Shown: piece by piece, positions 1 through 10,164 of the stretch | Position numbering within the stretch: the stretch's first letter is position 1 | How the letters are laid out: every line of letters starts with the position of its first letter | NCBI GenBank assembly: GCA_030374805.1 | Contig: JARGSG010000084.1 | Coordinates: forward strand, 62,001 to 126,000 | DNA length: 64,000 nucleotides | DNA from: Gracilaria gracilis | Lineage: Eukaryota; Rhodophyta; Florideophyceae; Gracilariales; Gracilariaceae | Reading direction: 5' to 3' | Position numbers and translations under genes: made by a program | Notes under the pieces: model-generated | Told to the model about the DNA's origin: nothing | Database searches by the model: none | Seen by the model: the letters and a program-made list of their open reading frames with translations, nothing else

Positions 1-790
1 AGAGCGGATCAACGCGATTTCGGTTCCCTTGGTTGGTGCCGTGATGCGCCCACGCTACGTGCGCAGGGTCTAGAACGTTGTCGAAAATTGAACTGAAAGA
101 TACCGGCATCAGGCGTGCGATGCATCGATATACCTCGTACTTTTCCAGGTTGGCTGCTACGTGGTCTGGGACGGGCACCTCTTCAAAACTGCGGTGAGAA
201 CAATCTCCTAGATACACCATAACTAGCTTACCGACCACTAGCTTTGTTGGATACTTTTGTTGAAGATTGCATTTTGAAGAGAGGCCGTCCTGGCTCGGTG
301 ATTGAGGTACACGAACACAAACGCCATCTGAGTTGAAACGCCAGCCGTGATATGGACATTCTATTACCTTTTGTGGGCTTCCACTCGCATCAACACTGCT
401 TACCACTCTTCCTTCAGAGAGAGGCGCCGCGCGATGCGGACACATGTCATCAAACACGACGTACTCACCACTCGCATCACGATACAAGACATATCTTCTC
501 GAGAAGATAGTGAAAGCATACGGTTTGTCTTGTATGTCAAATGTGTAAGCCACCGGGAACCAGTTGTTCAGCCATGAATAAGGTTGTTCAGAAACCGCGC
601 TTGACTCCGGGCTCGCGACGGAGCCTTGGGTCATTTGCGGCGAACAGCGTGCGGACGAGCGACGACGCATGAATTGCGGTAGAACATGGTTTGAACAAGT
701 TGCGCAACTACGTCTCCCCGTTCTCGAGATGGGTGTGGGCGCCAGGAACGCCGCAGCCGAAAAGAGAGTATCTCGCCGCTGAGGACGCAT
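1..790 (-). CDS. Rieske non-heme iron oxygenase, PAO/Tic55-like (3' end outside window)
   Basis: The reading frame is open from an ATG at 790 down to the left edge (263 codons seen). An in-frame TGA lies just upstream, so this is the first Met. Residues 1-60 are rich in Arg, Ser and Ala with few acids (starts MRPQRRDTLFSAAAFLAP), as in a plastid transit peptide. The Rieske [2Fe-2S] ligands are present: CPHR (C117, H119) and CPYHGW (C145, H148). Near the edge, NVLDPAHVAWAHHG supplies the mononuclear-iron ligands (D241, H244, H249). The WFPVAY start of the core and the spacing are those of the plastid pheophorbide a oxygenase / Tic55 / chlorophyllide oxygenase group, which act in chlorophyll metabolism or at the inner envelope; the exact substrate cannot be told. 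The remaining C-terminal half lies outside. It is divergent from the SDR gene at 1369, about 580 bp away. Confidence 0.88.
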   Translation of the reverse strand, partial: MRPQRRDTLFSAAAFLAPTPISRTGRRSCATCSNHVLPQFMRRRSSARCSPQMTQGSVASPESSAVSEQPYSWLNNWFPVAYTFDIQDKPYAFTIFSRRYVLYRDASGEYVVFDDMCPHRAAPLSEGRVVSSVDASGSPQKVIECPYHGWRFNSDGVCVRVPQSPSQDGLSSKCNLQQKYPTKLVVGKLVMVYLGDCSHRSFEEVPVPDHVAANLEKYEVYRCIARLMPVSFSSIFDNVLDPAHVAWAHHGTNQGNRNRVDPL

Positions 791-1288
791 TGGGACATTT
801 ACCCGGTACCGTCACCAAGATGTGAACCGCACATTGTGGAGCTATGGAATTGCTCACCGCGTGGGCCACACTTGATCTCAAGTTGTTTCACCGTGCGCAA
901 GGGTCCGATGCACAGTCACAGCTTGCCAGCTGTATTGCATACGCAGTGCGTTACGCACGCAGTTAATTCTCCTCGTCTTGAAATGGACGCCTGTGGCCCA
1001 ATCGCAGTCGAAACCGCCACCTCAAAGACGGCTGATTGTATGATTTTCTACGCGCTCATTTCTGGAACACGGGGACAAACGTTCACGTGCAAGTCATCGC
1101 TGGACGAGAATCACCCTTGCCACCTCCGTTCTTCGGGGCGTCGACATCACGAAATGACTGCATTGCCGCGTTGTTAACCATTCCAACGCTTCGCATTGGC
1201 CGATCAAACCGCTATCCAGAATGAGGATAATGTCCACAATCTCGCAGATTGGGGAGTCTGGAAGTCTTCAATGCGCACATAAGTCGTC
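791..1288. other. intergenic region between divergent host genes
   Basis: This is the shared upstream region of the minus-strand Rieske gene and the plus-strand SDR gene. Short open frames exist here (for example 836-1177 plus) but they resemble no family and overlap one another in different frames. I see no RNA gene or mobile element. Confidence 0.5.
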
Positions 1289-1295
1289 TATAAAA
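1289..1295 (+). promoter_or_regulatory. TATA box of the first SDR gene
   Basis: TATAAAA lies 74 bp upstream of the SDR ATG. A start of transcription about 30 bp downstream would fall in the pyrimidine/A stretch near 1320 and leave a leader of roughly 50 nt. The second SDR copy shares no similarity this far upstream, so this promoter was not part of the duplicated unit. Confidence 0.5.
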
Positions 1296-1368
1296 CGAAC
1301 GATGGCATTGCTCTCATCATCCCTGATTGACCTCACCACCTTGCCGTTTTGTTGTTTGTCGTGTTGAA

Positions 1369-2196
1369 ATGGGGGTTCCATCTAATTTTGTCGAGAAGTA
1401 TGGACCGTGGGCGCTTGTCACTGGAGCATCGGGTGGTATTGGCGCTGAGTTTGCCAATCAATTGGCGGCAGCAGGCTTGAACGTGGTGCTAGTCGCACGT
1501 CGTGAAGCCGTTTTAAACGAACAAGCATCCTCGCTTCGTGAACAGCACAACGTGCAAACTCGATCTGTCGCAGCTGACCTTACGTCCGATGAAGGGTGCG
1601 AGCAGGTTGTTGCAGAATGTGAAGACATTGAGATCGGTCTGCTCGTCAACAACGCTGGTATAGAACTACATGGATCGTTCTTCAAGGATTCTGCTCCAAA
1701 GCACGGAAAGTTGCTTGATTTGAATTGCAAGGCCCTTGTATCGCTGAGTCATTCGTTTGGACGAATGATGATTGACAGAAAGAAAGGTGGTATTATATTC
1801 ATAAGCAGCTGCCTCTCCTCTCCCATGTCATACTTTGCCACCTATAGCGCGTCAAAGAGTTTTGTAACTTGTTTCGGAAGAGTTTTGAGGGAGGAACTTA
1901 AGAAATACAGTGTAGACGCCACAGTGATTGAACCTGGCGTGGTGGACAGTGATATGAGTCGTGCGGCGAAGAAGGACATGGATTTTGACAAGGGCGGCTT
2001 CTCGACCATGCCTGCTCAGCAATGTGTTACTGAATCTATCTCTGCGTTTGCTGCTGGAAGAGCTGTTTACATTCCGGGATTGCAGAACAAGGTTTCTATG
2101 AGTGTGATGAGATCAATTCCTGCTGATTTGGCAATGAAAATGGGAAGTGTTGTGGTCGATCGAATGATGGATCCTGAGCTGATGAAGCCGATGTAG
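1369..2196 (+). CDS. short-chain dehydrogenase/reductase (SDR), copy 1
   Basis: This is a 275-aa classical SDR. The cofactor motif TGASGGIG is at residues 18-25, NNAG at 94-97, the catalytic serine at 146, and YSASK (Y159, K163) at the active site. The opening KYGPWALVTGASGGIG and GLNVVLVAR resemble the very-long-chain 3-ketoacyl reductase / 17-beta-HSD12 branch, but there is no clear N-terminal membrane segment, so the substrate is open. The ATG at 1369 is chosen because it follows the TATA box and gives the normal short lead into the Rossmann fold; the frame also runs upstream to a TTG at 1327. A second copy lies at 59213-60036. By eye the proteins differ at about 25 of 244 aligned residues, and the DNA match continues past the stop to about 2300. 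Confidence 0.88.
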   Translation: MGVPSNFVEKYGPWALVTGASGGIGAEFANQLAAAGLNVVLVARREAVLNEQASSLREQHNVQTRSVAADLTSDEGCEQVVAECEDIEIGLLVNNAGIELHGSFFKDSAPKHGKLLDLNCKALVSLSHSFGRMMIDRKKGGIIFISSCLSSPMSYFATYSASKSFVTCFGRVLREELKKYSVDATVIEPGVVDSDMSRAAKKDMDFDKGGFSTMPAQQCVTESISAFAAGRAVYIPGLQNKVSMSVMRSIPADLAMKMGSVVVDRMMDPELMKPM

Positions 2197-2736
2197 AGCA
2201 ACAAGTTTCATGCACTGGTACTAGTATGGTCAAGGTTGATGTCATCTTGTAAAGTATTCACTCTGTTAAATATGCGGGCATCCCTGTGCTCCCTGAATTT
2301 TCTTCATGACCAGCAGCTCTACGACGGCCAAGCTCACGACGAAGGCTGCGAGTTGCCTGCAGAATCTGCAGATGAGCCAACAAAAACTCTTCTCGAGGCG
2401 AGCAGGGATGTAACGCAATCGATTGGATTGGAATCTATTGCAATCCCAAGATTGCAATCACGGATTGTTTGCCGGCAAAAGGATGGCAATCTGATGGCCT
2501 ACTTCAGTGCAACAGTTGCAACAGTTGCAATGCATCTGTTATTATGTGTTGCTTCTCAGGCAGCTTACGCTCGATCTTTATTTCTGGTCAGGTGTGAATG
2601 GGAGAGAGCTTGTCCACATTCGTGCGACCAGCAAGACTGGTTCGCACACAAGAGGTCTCAGAAAGACCAACTGTTCCCAACCCACAGAAGCATCATCGAT
2701 GCATTAGATCTGCTGCCTAAAGGCAGTATGTTTGTT
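2197..2736. other. SDR 3' flank and unassigned sequence
   Basis: Positions 2197 to about 2300 are the 3' flank shared with the second SDR copy (60037-60142). From there to 2736 I see no supported gene. A small hairpin (CTGCCT-AA-AGGCAG, 2713-2726) sits just beyond the RNase H end of the minus-strand retroelement fossil. Confidence 0.4.
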
Positions 2737-4351
2737 TTAAGTAAACGATCTTGATGGCTTGTCTGCAACATTCAAGTCTGTTGACACATGAATAAAGGAA
2801 GGCCACAAATTAAATGCAGAACATAGTGCTGCGGCTTTGCGACATCTCAATAAAATTCCCAAAGACGAAGATCTTCCTTTTTCTATTGCACACTTTGTTA
2901 CATTAGAATCAGTAAACAACAAAACGCGTACGTTGACCACTTTCTTTCTGCTAAAAAAGTCAAGCGCAATTACCGCTGTAGCGGATTCAAGACAATTCAT
3001 ATGCTCTTCTTGTTTCCATCTTACTCAACATTCACGTTTTTACACAGCGTTCAAATAAATTGCTCTTGAACGTCCAGAAAGCGGAGGTGGTACAGTATGT
3101 TGCGTTGCTTGTTATTTTCACTTGTCATATATTTGCTTTGTTGCCATAAATGCATTGCATCTTCTTGCCTTATATGGGCGTATGTAATAGCGCCGCCGAG
3201 CATTGAGGCGTCAAAAGAGATGATGATGTTAGAAACTGGAAGGCTTAGATTCGTTTTGCAGAGAAGCATCAGCGTCGAAACCATGCTGACTGCTTTGTGG
3301 ACCATTGGGTGTAGTTGCAAAATTTTTGGAGAGGTACTGCTGATCGAAATACGGAAGACTGAATTCATGACGGAAAGAAGTCGTCGGTTGAGCAAAACAG
3401 GCCATATTGTGCGCCCCAGGAATGTTTTCTACCTGCAGTGCTTAATGCATGTCAAACGCAGAAATTCATTCGAATTAATGCGCAGCTGCCGTATCTTTGG
3501 CTGCTCAGAGTGCACAGTACCATCAGTGAGGTCCCATGTGCACCTAATAAAGGGTATGCGATCCTTCACGACGTGATCCAGTGGGCACGACTTAGCGGTT
3601 TTTATCGGAAGCTTTGCTGCGCTAAACTTTTGCCTTATAATGCGGTGCAGTAACTTCACCGCCTTGTCCGACCATCCAGCCAGTACGACAGACATGTCGT
3701 CAATAATGTGCAGTACTACTGCGCAGTCTGGCGCCAAAATGCAGGGATCGCTATGAGTTGTCGTTGCATGGAATAAGGCGCGCGGTAGACGGGAGATCCT
3801 TGACCGCTTAAAGACGTGGAATGACTCTTGCAACAGGGATGCTGCGAACGAGTGAGCTATAAATATGGACCACTTGAAGCCCATAGGCACCGTTGCCTGA
3901 CATGGTCTCACGAGAATAGTGCTGTTAGCATTTCCGAGTCGGAGGCATCGCTCTAGAGTTAACTGCAAATTCAAAGGGAGTTTGTCCAGGACGATCTCTT
4001 CCATGGAAAAGAAGCTCGCAAGACTTTCCGGGAGTGTTATGTTATGAAACATGTTCAACACCTCCATGTAGGAGCCGGTGAGTTTGTGGCTGCCTGCGTG
4101 GAGGAAAAAATACTGGGATCCGAAAGCGGGGTATACGGCGCGCCAGGTAGGAGTTCATTTTTCGTGCGAGGCCACGAGATCAGGCGGTCTTCATGTGTTG
4201 AATTTGTCACCGCAATGAGTGCCATTTTCAGTTTGTCCGCAAGAGAGGAATACACTTCATGTTCCTGTTTCACCAGAGACCAAAGGATCATCCCAGATTC
4301 ATCTGCTCTCTCCACCAACCTCCTGTACTGCGCCTTTGAACCATGTAACAT
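2737..4351 (-). pseudogene. reverse transcriptase-RNase H part of the DIRS-like fossil
   Basis: The RT palm is visible as a VPMGFKWS block followed by the catalytic loop HIIDDMSVV (the usual xxDD pair). RNase H follows with SFDASMLGG, LLFTDSN and the closing HVSTDLNVADKPSR, which is the form typical of DIRS/Ngaro and related elements rather than Copia. The part is broken in several places. No envelope or capsid gene is seen. Confidence 0.65.
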
Positions 4352-4807
4352 TGGCTTGGGGAGCGGAAGGTGTGTTGGTGAGCGGGTTTAGAGTAGGCTC
4401 TCATGCAGAGTATGGGTGAAGCTTTTTGCTACATGACTAGAAAACTTGTCAGCAACCTCCCGGTCGAGCTGAGACAACCGGATGTTCGCGAAGTGTGGCG
4501 ATGGAAGTATTTGGGGTGGCGGGAGAGAAAGGCGATCTGCAAAGATTCGCTTAAAGATGCCGTGTCGAAATGCGGCGCTTGGGTTGCTGAAGCAGTTCTG
4601 GAGCTCTTGGTGTAAGTGAAGAGAGGTTTTTTTGTAGGATCGGAAAGATAGGGTCAGGGAAGTGTGCAGGGGTATCCGAGTTCTTGATGCTAGTAAAGAA
4701 CTGCAGCTGTTGCAGGATGCATGCTTGCGCTATTCGTTGTGATACTGAAAGACAACACTCCTTGGAGGCGATTTGAGGTACTTAGTTAACTTCCGCATCA
4801 TGCGTTA

Positions 4808-5504
4808 GAGCATCTCCAGTGGCAGCGACACCATCGCAGCAAAGGACCAAACTGTAGCAAACGTGTAGCCGAATAAATGGCTGGGCGCAAAATAGTCGTT
4901 TGCTCTTTTGCTTCTCGCTCGCGCAGCTCCAGCGGTCATTTGCGAGCAACAACCATCTCGATGTCAATGATTGACAACGAAATAGATGAGGAGTTTGAGC
5001 AGCTCATTGCGGACCTCCTCGACAGTTCAGACGACGAACAACAACCCACCAAACATGGTGGATCCCACGCAGGCAAGGCGCCAAACATTGACCGCAACAG
5101 AGCGGTAGGTGCAGCGCAACTCTACAATGACTATTTCGCGCCCGATCCCGTCTATAACGACCATGTATTCCGAAGGCGGTTTCGCATTCCCAAAGAACTA
5201 TTCACTCGCGTGTGCAGCGCCTTGCGCCAACACTTCAAATACTTTCAGCAACATTCCGATTGTACGGGTTTTCGGTCAAAGTGGCGCGAAATGGGTGGGC
5301 TCTCTTCCAATGGTGGTCGTACACGTAGAAAGTACGATGCTTCTGGTTTTTTGAACAGCTTCAGTTTCACGAGGCAAATCCTACGGATAATGTCGCTCGT
5401 TTTGAAGCTGTTCAAAATTTTGCTTTCCTTTTTTGGCCGGTGGAGATGTGATGCATAGCAAAATGGTGTTTTTCTGTTTTGCTATGTACCTGGTGGAGAT
5501 GCTC
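4808..5504 (+). mobile_element. PIF/Harbinger-type element, internally deleted, with TTA target duplication
   Basis: The element is 697 bp. Its ends are inverted repeats: GAGCATCTCCAGTGGCAGC at the left and the complement of GAGCATCTCCACCAGGTAC at the right (first 11 bases identical). It is flanked on both sides by TTA (4805-4807 and 5505-5507), the 3-bp target duplication of the PIF/Harbinger superfamily. Inside, 4877-5458 encodes a transposase N-terminus; the catalytic domain is missing, so the copy would depend on a full element elsewhere. It lies within the DIRS-like fossil region and therefore inserted later. Confidence 0.85.
4877..5458 (+). pseudogene. Harbinger (HARBI1/ALP1-like) transposase N-terminal fragment
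   Basis: The 193-aa frame contains an acidic stretch (EIDEEFEQLIADLLDSSDDE) and then the conserved DYFAPDPVYNDHVFRRRFRI ... ELFTRVCSALRQH block that opens plant-type PIF/Harbinger transposases. After HSDCTGF the expected continuation into the DDE catalytic core is absent and the frame ends in unrelated sequence, so the gene is a truncated remnant. It lies wholly between the element's inverted repeats. Confidence 0.75.
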
Positions 5505-6174
5505 TTAGTAGATATATATGAGCTACACCGCTATTAGCGTGTCGCCTCGCTGAGATAATTTCCACACATGTACACGTGGATTGCACGGCTCGAGGCGCCG
5601 CTTAGCGGGTGTGACGAGCACACGTGTAGCACGGATATGCCGGAGGCAGTGCACCCAGCATTGCTGTATTTACTTAGATATTTTATAAATTATTTTGCCC
5701 GGCGCACCCACTGTCAGTGGTGCGCCGAGCTCAGTACTTAGAGGGTTGAGCACCGCTCCCCCAAGTAAACTGCCCTTTGGCAAGCAAGGGCTTCTGGCTC
5801 TAACTATCACGCCTTCGCGGATTGTTCACCTCCAAGTGGAGTGACTACTGCGTTGTTCACGTATAGTTACCCACCCTTGTGGCGCTCAGAGTATAACCAC
5901 TATTTGTGTGTCTCGTTCCGACCTATTGTCGTATACTTGCCCCTGTATTGGGTTTGCTTTATTCTCTCTCTTTTCCCCACTCTGGTGGTTTGCTTTCTCC
6001 CCTTTTTGGGTTTGCCTTTTTGCCCTGTTCTCAGTGGCCCGTTTCCGACACCTTGTCGTTGCCGTGCTACTCTCTTTCGAGGACTCATCTCGTGACCGTG
6101 TGAACACGTGGATCTCTACCGACTACTAACCAGCCTAACGCTCCGACGCTTGTCGTGGTGGTTTGACCTCGGAT
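5505..6174. other. non-coding stretch with a strong hairpin
   Basis: No gene is supported here. A hairpin at 5700-5727 pairs CGGCGCACC with GGTGCGCCG (9 bp) around a 10-nt loop that can extend the stem. The stretch lies between the Gag-like and RT parts of the DIRS-like fossil and may be its non-coding sequence or an unrelated insertion. Confidence 0.35.
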
Positions 6175-7814
6175 TTACACCCGGCTTAGCTGTGTCATTC
6201 CTGGAGTGCTCCGTTCGCTGTGCTTCCCTGTCGAGGGGAAGATTCCGAACGTCTTCGTGAGCCTGCGCTTTTCCCGCCAAAGGCGTTGCTCCACAAATAC
6301 GTTTGGCGCATGTCCTTGCGGTTTGCGGGAATCGATGTTGTGAGGCCCGTGATAAAGGATTGAAAGTGTGTCGAAGATGGCAATAGCTTGGTTGTTGATT
6401 TCGGGGGTGTCGGGAAGATTGGGAATGGGGTAGGTTCGATGCCTTTGAATAGGACTGGAATCAGCTACTTGCGTGGCTGGCGCTGGTTGCCTGGAGCTCG
6501 GTCGCGCGGCTTTGTAGTCCTGCCACCTCTGTTTCTGCTGCGAGCGTCGTATATTGCCTTGATGGCTGTGCAGCGCTTTTTCTTCTGGGTGAAGCTGCGA
6601 AGGATTTCGTCCAACAGGTTCATTGAGCGGACTGTGCCTTCCGGAACGTTCTCTAGAAGGAACGTTGTCCCCTCCCATGCTTCTCTCTTGTCCGCGTAGT
6701 CCCCGCGAGATACCGATTCCTCGACGTGAAGAATTGCAAGAAGGCGGCGGAATGTTACTTCCATGGAGGGGAGCCTTTCTATTGCACCTTTGGGTGTCGG
6801 AAAGGTAAGCATTTTGAGGTGAAGTATGCGTTCAAGAGTTTCTGCTTCCATCTCGGCGGCTAGGGGCTGCCCGTTTGGAGATATTTTCCAGTGCTGGAAT
6901 TTGCCGGAGAGGAAGGTCGGTATGTCTGCTCCTCCGGCGGTGAGCATGTTCAGAACCGAAAGACCCAACAACTTGTCGACGAAAAGGCTCACCGAGGACA
7001 CCCCCTTTCCCGGATAGTGGTGCAAGGTTGAGTTCTCCGCTTCCTCGAGACCGATGGTGTAGTTCTGAGGGTTCACGAGCGTCTTTCTTTTCTTCCGAGC
7101 GGTTTCTTCGCCTTCTTCATCTGAGTTATCTGAGTCATTTCGGTCCTGATGAGGGGCCGTTTGTGTAGCAATGAGGGCGGCAATGGAGCTCGGTGGAGCT
7201 TGCGTCAGTCCGATTTGGGGTAAGTTGGCCGTTGCTTCCGGTGGGAGGTGGCCGAAGACTGGTGCAACGGCCTGTTGTTCAAAAGGGGTTGTTGAGCCGA
7301 TACGCGTCGAATTGCTAACTGATGGCGATAGCCGCAGCTTCTGACGGGTTGTTCGCTCGAATATTTCTTGGCAAAAGACTGGGATCGGCTGATAGAGCGT
7401 CAGTCATGAGCTGTAGAAGATTCTGTGGCTGCTCTTGAGACGCTTTAAGTATATCAGAGGCGGACATGTGTATGAGCGTTTTCAGGCTTGTCGCTGCGTT
7501 TGATCCAATCACGGGATGCTTCGCGGCGATCTCTAGTTCACGGATACGAAAAACCTTTGCAAGCAGCTCCTGCTGAGTGGCGGATGAGGTCAGGTTTTTG
7601 CGAATGGGTGCTGGGGCACTTTGTGAGACGGCCAGAAGTTGCTCATTCGTGAGAGATTGCATGTAGAACAAATGGTCTTTGGATGCAAGGGACCATACCA
7701 TGGTACCTGCGGGCTGCCGGCGCTTGGAGTAGAGGAAATTTGTTGTAAGAGATAGTGCGTTGGAGAATGTTGTAGAGGACTTGACTCTGTTTGAGAGGAG
7801 AACCCTGTTCGCAA
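6175..7814 (-). pseudogene. Gag-like region of the DIRS-like fossil
   Basis: Successive minus-strand frames encode hydrophilic, helix-rich protein: an upstream part with Gln/Ala-rich helices (7315-7814) and a downstream part (6465-7076) ending in a basic Arg/Pro-rich tail. No zinc knuckle is seen. The position between the recombinase and RT parts, and the basic tail, suggest a Gag-like role; sequence similarity alone does not show it. The region is broken. Confidence 0.4.
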
Positions 7815-8019
7815 TGTTGCGGCTGTTCTAAGCTAAGATGAGAGCGTGGACGGGGGGGTGAGGGGTTATTTATGTGCGAGCATCTTCGTTCTCGGAGGCG
7901 CTTGATGCGGTAAACGGTGTTGTGGAAGCGGCTATACTAAGGGCACTTGTGTTGTCTCTGGATTGAGCCGTTACGGGCCCGGTCAATGTAGCACTGTTAC
8001 GTACAATGGGAAAATTTTG

Positions 8020-9316
8020 TTCATGCGCTGATGGTGGCTGAGCTCCCTTGCAGTTTGATTGCGTTGAGGAAGGACTGCTGATCGGCTTCGATTTGCACTT
8101 GGGCGCTTGGTTGAACGTTCTTATTTAGAAGCCACGATCTGCCGTTATCCAAGTAGTACCGGAGAGAGTCAAGGGATTTCCACCTTCCATTAAAGGCTAT
8201 TTGCTGAACCGGAGTGCCACGAACGTAATCTTAAAGAGCTTTTCCGATACGAGCGGAATGTGTTCTGAGTTTGCAGTTTGAGAGTTTGTACTGTTTGGCG
8301 ATTGCCTTGATTTTCTTCAGGTAAGGTTGGTACCTCATGTCGCCGGCAATAGTACTTTCGCTTGGTCTTGATTTCTTGAGCGCTCTGAGAAATGAAACCA
8401 CATCTGGGCTTTTGAGTGCGACGAACTGGAGTTTCCCGGTCTTTCGGGAAGTTTTTGCATCCGCAATGCTGATCCCGGCTACTGATTGGCCAGACGAGGA
8501 TAAGCAAAGGTCTCCTGGGAAAGCGATATCGGCCCACTTTAACTTGAGAGCCTCTGTAACTCTAAGGCAGGCACCAAAGCTGACGAGAAGTACAGCGGCC
8601 GCGTCGACTTGGCCCTCTTTGCAAAGCTTCCATGCGAAAGCGTGAATCATCTGTTGAGTGAATTGCGAAGACGAAGCAGAGGGTTTAAGGTGTTTCCAGC
8701 CCTGCGGACAGCGACGTGATATTCCCAGCTCATTACGAAGTCGGGGGTGCATGATGAGAAGCATACATACAAGGTTGCACATCGCTTGTCGTTGGACTGG
8801 TCTGCTATCGACAAAGAAACGCTCTTGTATGTAGATAGAGAGATATTGATCGAATGTGATGAGATCTGGAGAGTTTGCGATGTTGGAGCATCTGAACGCT
8901 TCGAGCGCAGAGACATATCTAGCTTGCGTGCTTTCGTTGATTGATGCCGCAAATAGTGGGTTCTCTTCAAAGAAACGTTTGCCTAGGGCGAAAAAATGAA
9001 GGCCACTAGTTAGGTTTCCTTAAAAGGGGGCTGTGCTTAGTTGTTTCAGGGAGTTGTAGCACCGCACGGCAGCGTCAAGTATACGGAGAGATGACGAGTG
9101 TGCATACTGGAGATTTTGGGTAATTGAGCGGCTAATGTGTTGTTCAATATCATCAAATGTGACCGTGGGGGGTGGAGGTACTTTGGTCCCCGGAAGCGAG
9201 GGTGTAACGACGGGGGGAAGACTTTGGGATGAATGTGCAATGGTGCCGTATTTTTCACGGATGAGGATGGCAGATGGTGACCATGGAGTTATAGACACAG
9301 ATGTATCACGGTTCAT
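8020..9316 (-). pseudogene. tyrosine recombinase (integrase) part of the DIRS-like fossil
   Basis: The catalytic domain shows the first Arg motif in ACLRVTEALKLKWADI, the H-x-x-R box in RTHSARIG, and the C-terminal GRWKSLDSLRYYL carrying the nucleophilic Tyr. An N-terminal SAM-like segment (STQARYVSALEAF) precedes it. These are the signatures of the DIRS/Ngaro/Crypton recombinases, which insert a circular DNA intermediate. The region is broken. A Crypton origin, as a separate element, remains possible. Confidence 0.7.
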
Positions 9317-10164
9317 TGTAGTAGAAATATGTCAGTGACAGCGCGATTTTTTTTGGGTTGGCGTCGCAGTATGGCGTATGTTCGATTTCGATGTTGAGCT
9401 CTTGAGATCACTCTGGCCTGAAAGTTAATGCGGTTGCCATGTACAGTTTTGACAGCGTTTGGATCGCTCTGAGTGTGGACACCGTCTGAGGGGCGTTCTT
9501 TTCTCGTGTTTATTACATGAATAAAGTAACAAAAGATGACCCAACGAAGTTTCAGGGGCACTGTGGAAGGAAAGGGAGATTTGCGCAACAACGGCTCGAG
9601 GCGAGGGTGACGTCTGTTCTCTTTGGGTGCGTGCGGTTCCCGGCGCAGGCAACGGAGACGGACGCACAATAGGGAAAAGCCGAATATGTGCAGTCAGCAC
9701 ACTGCGCGCGGAAATAGTGTAAAGCAAAGACGTCCGGCGGCCAGCAAGTGTTATGAGGGGAGGACGCAGCAGGTGTGTGTGCAGCAGGCAAACCGCGCGC
9801 GTCACCGAGTGGAATGGAAACGGCCACGGGCCCAAAAGACGCCGCTGCCTAGTACGTTCAACGGCACCACGCAGTGCAGCACTCAGGGAAACCAGAGAGC
9901 GAACCAGGTTTACAAGAAAACCGGAGCGCAAACCATGTTTGCCGCAGAGAGAAGAGGGGGCGTGGTTTCCGACGGTGGACGACGGCAAGGAACGCGCACC
10001 ACGCAGCCACCGAGTATATTCCGGCTGCGCCGAGCCGTCGTCACCAGATCAGCTCCCGCGCTCTTTTCAGCTTCCAAATAAACCTGCTTCTGCGTGTCTT
10101 GAAATACCATTGTGTGGACTGAGTCAGAGTGAACATGGATATCGGGACCTACTGTCTATTGGAC
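9317..10164. other. unassigned stretch upstream of the recombinase fossil
   Basis: Overlapping open frames on both strands (for example 9623-10081 plus, rich in Arg and Gln) resemble no family. AATAAA occurs near 10077. It may be 5' non-coding sequence of the retroelement fossil; I see no terminal repeat that proves it. Confidence 0.3.

Larger units (their letters stand above)
2737..9316 (-). mobile_element. DIRS-like tyrosine-recombinase retroelement fossil
   Basis: The minus strand carries, in transcription order, a tyrosine recombinase (9316 to about 8020), a Gag-like hydrophilic region (7814-6175) and a reverse transcriptase plus RNase H (4351-2737). RNase H with a TDS/ADKPSR pattern and a tyrosine recombinase are the hallmarks of DIRS/Ngaro-type elements. 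The recombinase normally lies after RNase H, so this may be one rearranged element or two neighbours. It is broken, with roughly ten or more interruptions, and carries a Harbinger-type insertion at 4808-5504. I found no clear terminal or split repeats. Judging by decay it is old. Family assignment rests on motifs only. Confidence 0.6.

Noticed and set aside
836-1224. Two overlapping plus-strand frames upstream of SDR copy 1
   Set aside because: No family resemblance, mutual overlap in different frames, and they lie in a divergent promoter region.
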